DNA from: a bacterium
GTDB taxonomy: Bacteria > Patescibacteriota > Saccharimonadia > Saccharimonadales > JACDBH01
Direction of reading: 5' to 3'
DNA: 10,005 nt
NCBI GenBank assembly: GCA_029557395.1
Contig: JAKQIK010000010.1
Span: forward strand, 1-10,005
Shown: piece by piece, positions 7,431 through 10,005 of the stretch
Position numbering within the stretch: the stretch's first letter is position 1
How the letters are laid out: the number at the start of each line of letters is the position of its first letter
Made by a program: the position numbers and the translations under genes
The notes under the pieces: model-generated
Seen by the model: the letters and a program-made list of their open reading frames with translations, nothing else
What the model was told of the DNA's origin: nothing
The model's database searches: none

Positions 7431-7437
7431 CTTTTAG

Positions 7438-7446
7438 TGTTATAAT
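7438..7446 (+). promoter_or_regulatory. LOG-gene extended -10 promoter
   Basis: TGTTATAAT, the same nine bases as in the gatC promoter (the match extends to ten, GTGTTATAAT). The hexamer is followed by CATCACAA and then the ATG at 7455, so the predicted start of transcription falls at about 7453-7455 and the mRNA should be leaderless. There is no Shine-Dalgarno and no recognisable -35. Confidence 0.6.
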
Positions 7447-7454
7447 CATCACAA

Positions 7455-8165
7455 ATGACAGACAAAAAACTAAAGGCCATAACACCGCTCAGAAGTGCAA
7501 TACATGAGCTACTAAACCACGAAGCCGAAGAGCGAGTTGAACGCATCGAGAAAGAATTTAAAGCTGGTTTTGAGAAAGTAAATAGCTATATCAATACTGT
7601 TACAGTATTTGGATCAGCTAGGTTTTTGGATGATAATCAATACTACAAACAAGCTAGAAAACTTGGTTCTGAATTAGCAAATATAGATTTTACAGTTATC
7701 ACTGGTGGCGGTGGCGGTATTATGGAAGCTGCGAACCGGGGTGCTTATGAAGCTGGTGGAAAATCTGTTGGATTCAATATAGAACTACCCCACGAACAAA
7801 ATCTAAATCCATACACAACCGATTCAATGGCATTCCGTTACTTTTTTGCTCGCAAAGTTATGTTAGTCTATGCAGCCAGCGCGCTGGTTTGTTTTCCTGG
7901 AGGATTTGGTACACTCGACGAATTATTTGAAGTAATTACTTTAGTACAAACCAAAAAAATGCCTGCCGTCCCAATCATACTAATGGGTAGTGAGTTTTGG
8001 TTGCCACTAGATACTTTTTTTAGAAACTCTATGCTAGAAAAGCTTGGTACTATCAGCTATGGAGATGAAGATTTATACATGATTACCGATGATATTAAAG
8101 ACGTAGTCAAGATTATCCAAGCCAATCAAGAGATAAGCTCCGTCTATACAATCCCAAAAAACTAA
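7455..8165 (+). CDS. LOG family (TIGR00730-type) Rossmann-fold nucleotide phosphoribohydrolase-like protein
   Basis: Members hydrolyse the N-glycosidic bond of nucleoside 5'-monophosphates, releasing base and ribose 5-phosphate; plant LOG acts on cytokinin nucleotides, and bacterial relatives on purine or pyrimidine monophosphates. The 236-residue product has the Rossmann start VTVFGSARF (49-57), the glycine-rich loop ITGGGGGIMEAANRGA (82-97) and the signature PGGFGTLDE (148-156) with the expected acidic residue E156; R128 and R133 lie in the segment that usually supplies the catalytic Arg. The 45 residues before the Rossmann strand are a charged helical extension absent from the shortest LOGs (about 180-190 residues) but common in bacterial members. 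Probably cytoplasmic. It stands alone on the plus strand, divergent from the unknown gene and convergent with the PfkB kinase. Natural substrate unknown; cytokinin production should not be assumed. Confidence 0.9.
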   Translation: MTDKKLKAITPLRSAIHELLNHEAEERVERIEKEFKAGFEKVNSYINTVTVFGSARFLDDNQYYKQARKLGSELANIDFTVITGGGGGIMEAANRGAYEAGGKSVGFNIELPHEQNLNPYTTDSMAFRYFFARKVMLVYAASALVCFPGGFGTLDELFEVITLVQTKKMPAVPIILMGSEFWLPLDTFFRNSMLEKLGTISYGDEDLYMITDDIKDVVKIIQANQEISSVYTIPKN

Positions 8166-8216
8166 ATTTTTGTAATTGTATTTACCGGAGCTTTAGCGAA
8201 TAATAGTCAATTATAT

Positions 8217-9233
8217 TTACTCCATTGGCTTAGGAACATACCAGTCGGGAGCTTGCTCTAGAAGCTTGAGTAAATCTCCTTCAGACAACAGTCCTTCTTG
8301 GGCGCCAGGGTGCTGAACGACATTCATAGAGTTAATAGGACCCCATGCTAGAGCTTCTTTGACTGATTTACCGCGCATAATAGCAGCCGTGAAGGTTGAT
8401 GCAAAAGCATCACCTGCACCCGTACGCTCATATGGAGGAGCTGGGTCAGGATATATCGGCATGAAGAATCTACCTTCTGAGCTAGATGCAAAAGCACCAT
8501 TTGGACCGTCAGTGATACAAATAACCATGTCGGCCGGACCTAACCCATGAAGTAGGTCAAACGAAGAATGAACATTATTCACGTCTTGATTACCACTAAC
8601 CATAGCGGCTTCTTCCTTGTTAAGAACTAGGATATTACTATGTTTATAGATACGACTTAGCCTCTCTGTACCAGCCTTCATCTGGAAAGTACCAGGTTGA
8701 AATGCCAACTTTACACCTGGATTTTCGTCTAACCAATCAGCCATTTCGTCATGATACTCTAATGCAGACTCGGCTATAGAACTAAAATATATCCACCTCG
8801 GCACCTCTCTGCCTCGAAGATTTGGCCAAGTATACTCATAATCTTCATGATTGATAAGAATAGTACGCTCTTCTTTGTACCATAGAACGTAGTGATAGTT
8901 GGTCTTTTTCCCAGGATTTACTCTTATCCAGCGTGTATCAATATTTTTTTCATGAAGTGCTGCGATAATACCTCTACCATACTTGTCTTCGCCGACATTT
9001 GTTACAAAACCACAATTCAAGCCCAATCTAGTTAGACTAACAGCCGCATTGGCCGCATTACCGACACCTTCTACCACGATTGCCTTGTCAAAAGGTATTT
9101 TAGTGCCGTATTCCATGGCAATAACTTTTTTGCCATACTCGTCGACATAAGTCCAGGCCTTATCGTCAAATAATTTGACGAAAGCATCGGTTACTACATC
9201 ACCTACGCTTAGTACATCTAGTTGTTGTTCCAT
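8217..9233 (-). CDS. PfkB/ribokinase-family carbohydrate kinase
   Basis: ATP-dependent sugar or sugar-phosphate kinase of the cytoplasm. The 338-residue product, normal for the family, starts DVLSVGDVVTDAF and has the substrate-side glycine motif GVGNAANAA (56-64), NKEEA (205-209), ITDGPNGAFA (240-249) and the C-terminal signature ERTGAGDAF (269-277), whose Asp275 is the expected catalytic base and whose GAG forms the anion hole. The usual Asp before TGAGD is Arg/Glu here, a mild departure. Start choice: ATG at 9233, because AGGTGGG (9250-9244) lies 10 bases upstream; an in-frame GTG at 9248 sits inside that ribosome-binding site and is unlikely. The gene begins 40 bases after the aldolase stop, so the two are probably co-transcribed. 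Substrate cannot be read from sequence; fructose 6-phosphate, tagatose 6-phosphate, fructose 1-phosphate or a free sugar are all possible. Confidence 0.9.
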   Translation of the reverse strand: MEQQLDVLSVGDVVTDAFVKLFDDKAWTYVDEYGKKVIAMEYGTKIPFDKAIVVEGVGNAANAAVSLTRLGLNCGFVTNVGEDKYGRGIIAALHEKNIDTRWIRVNPGKKTNYHYVLWYKEERTILINHEDYEYTWPNLRGREVPRWIYFSSIAESALEYHDEMADWLDENPGVKLAFQPGTFQMKAGTERLSRIYKHSNILVLNKEEAAMVSGNQDVNNVHSSFDLLHGLGPADMVICITDGPNGAFASSSEGRFFMPIYPDPAPPYERTGAGDAFASTFTAAIMRGKSVKEALAWGPINSMNVVQHPGAQEGLLSEGDLLKLLEQAPDWYVPKPME

Positions 9234-9243
9234 TTTTTTTATT

Positions 9244-9250
9244 CCCACCT
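9244..9250 (-). promoter_or_regulatory. Strong Shine-Dalgarno of the PfkB kinase
   Basis: AGGTGGG on the minus strand, 10 bases before the ATG at 9233, closely matches the anti-Shine-Dalgarno complement. It overlaps the alternative GTG start (9248-9246) and so decides in favour of the ATG. It lies in the 40-base gap after the aldolase stop. Confidence 0.7.
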
Positions 9251-9273
9251 ATTTATGCTTATGATTGTTTGTA

Positions 9274-10005
9274 TTATGCCACAGCCTTGCCACTAGAACC
9301 AAATATTTTGATTTTTTCCTCTACTACAGCCTGTACAGCCTCGATGACCTGAGGAGTAAGTTTCATGACAGCATACTCATCTGGATTGTCCTGAAGTACT
9401 TTAACCAATGTATCACGAAAAGCTATACGCATATCAGAGTTAATATTAATCTTACTAACACCTATCCTGGCTGCCTCTTCGAAAAAATTACCAGGCGTAC
9501 CACTTCCACCATGTAGGCTAATTTGACAACCAATTGCCTCACGGACACGAGTTAACAGCTCTAAATCAAGCTGTTTAGGTACAGGATAGCTACCATGTAA
9601 GTTACCAACCGCTGCCGCGAAAGTATCGATGCCGGTAGCTTCAACAAAATGCCTAGCACTCTCAGGGGTAGAAAAGGTCTTTTTTATTTCTTCGTAGTCA
9701 AAGGCTTCTTTGTGTACATTTGATGATCCGCCAAAATAATGTGGCTCACTCTCAACTAGTGCTCCGGTAAACTTGGCATACTCAACAACTTCACGAGTCT
9801 TGGCAATAATCTCACCCTCAGGAGCATCATGATTTGCCTGAGAAATATCAATATGGATAAACTCATAACCCGCATCAATGGCTTGCTTGCAAGATTCAAC
9901 GCTAGGGCTATGATCTAGATTGATATACATCTCAATACCATATTCGTGGATATAGTTATCTACCATGCAACGCAAATTCTGAACTCCTAGCGCCTTTGCT
10001 TCACC
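9274..10005 (-). CDS. Class II (zinc-dependent) fructose-bisphosphate/tagatose-bisphosphate-type aldolase, partial (N-terminus off the right edge)
   Basis: Cleaves a ketose bisphosphate to dihydroxyacetone phosphate and an aldehyde (or the reverse). 243 codons are visible and the frame stays open to the edge (GEAKALGVQN...), so the gene starts outside; an in-frame TTG at 9975 is not the start. Against a family length of about 280-310, roughly 40-60 N-terminal residues are missing. Fragment numbering: INLDH supplies catalytic Asp31 and zinc ligand His32; VESEPHYFGG gives zinc ligand Glu87, in place of the usual E-x-E-L-G-x-x-G-G; NLHGSY gives His137; SLHGGSG gives His165 and the phosphate-binding glycines; ININSD (186-191) matches the family's N-I-D-T-D. 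All metal and catalytic residues are present, but surroundings such as HIDIS and SEPHY are divergent, so substrate is uncertain. The PfkB kinase gene follows 40 bases downstream, suggesting a linked phosphorylation and cleavage step. Confidence 0.88.
   Translation of the reverse strand, partial: GEAKALGVQNLRCMVDNYIHEYGIEMYINLDHSPSVESCKQAIDAGYEFIHIDISQANHDAPEGEIIAKTREVVEYAKFTGALVESEPHYFGGSSNVHKEAFDYEEIKKTFSTPESARHFVEATGIDTFAAAVGNLHGSYPVPKQLDLELLTRVREAIGCQISLHGGSGTPGNFFEEAARIGVSKININSDMRIAFRDTLVKVLQDNPDEYAVMKLTPQVIEAVQAVVEEKIKIFGSSGKAVA

Noticed and set aside
8166..8216. Possible bidirectional terminator between the convergent LOG and PfkB genes (TAATTG 8173-8178 with CAATTA 8208-8213)
   Set aside because: The arms are six AT-rich bases around a 29-base loop, with no GC stem and no proper T-run. 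No terminator can be supported here.
9234..9248. GTG start at 9248 for the PfkB kinase
   Set aside because: The codon lies within the AGGTGGG Shine-Dalgarno; the ATG at 9233 is properly spaced and gives the normal family N-terminus.
9973..9975. TTG at 9975 as the start of the aldolase
   Set aside because: The frame continues upstream with plausible aldolase sequence to the window edge, and the visible part is too short for the family.

Overview
The window is compact, AT-rich bacterial chromosome: short gaps, a 4-bp gene overlap, TTG starts and standard-code use of TGA as stop (gatC). The gene mix best suits a small-genome member of the Patescibacteria/CPR, most likely Candidatus Saccharibacteria (TM7): GatCAB amidotransferase, UvrB, a membrane-bound trypsin-like protease with an uncharged Gln/Pro/Asn tail, a LOG-family protein, and a PfkB kinase beside a divergent class II aldolase. 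The lineage is inferred from overall character; no 16S rRNA or tRNA gene is present to confirm it. No gene-free stretch exceeds about 175 bp.

Layout. Minus strand, 1-1179: gatC then gatA (gatA runs off the left edge), translationally coupled, with their own promoter just past the end of the preceding gene. Minus strand, 1223-3835: a large bitopic serine protease. Minus strand, 3923-5887: uvrB. At 5932-6039, between uvrB and the next gene, is a 108-bp element with 20-bp terminal inverted repeats (one mismatch) flanked by a perfect 9-bp direct repeat: a MITE-like insertion whose GC-rich interior folds into a branched structure. Minus strand, 6060-7298: an unrecognised protein of about 412 residues. 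Plus strand, 7455-8165: a LOG-family nucleotide phosphoribohydrolase-like protein, divergent from the unknown gene. Minus strand, 8217-10005: a PfkB-family sugar kinase preceded by a class II aldolase that runs off the right edge.

Function. GatCA belongs to tRNA-dependent synthesis of Gln-tRNA and/or Asn-tRNA, UvrB to nucleotide excision repair, and the aldolase-PfkB pair probably to phosphosugar metabolism. The protease probably acts on the outer face of the cytoplasmic membrane. These are unrelated jobs, as is usual for streamlined genomes, and adjacent genes need not share a pathway.

A regulatory theme recurs. Three genes (gatC, uvrB, LOG) have an extended -10 box, TGnTATAAT, ending only 8-11 bases before the ATG and without a usable Shine-Dalgarno, which implies leaderless or nearly leaderless mRNAs. 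The protease, the unknown gene and the PfkB kinase instead have Shine-Dalgarno-like sites.
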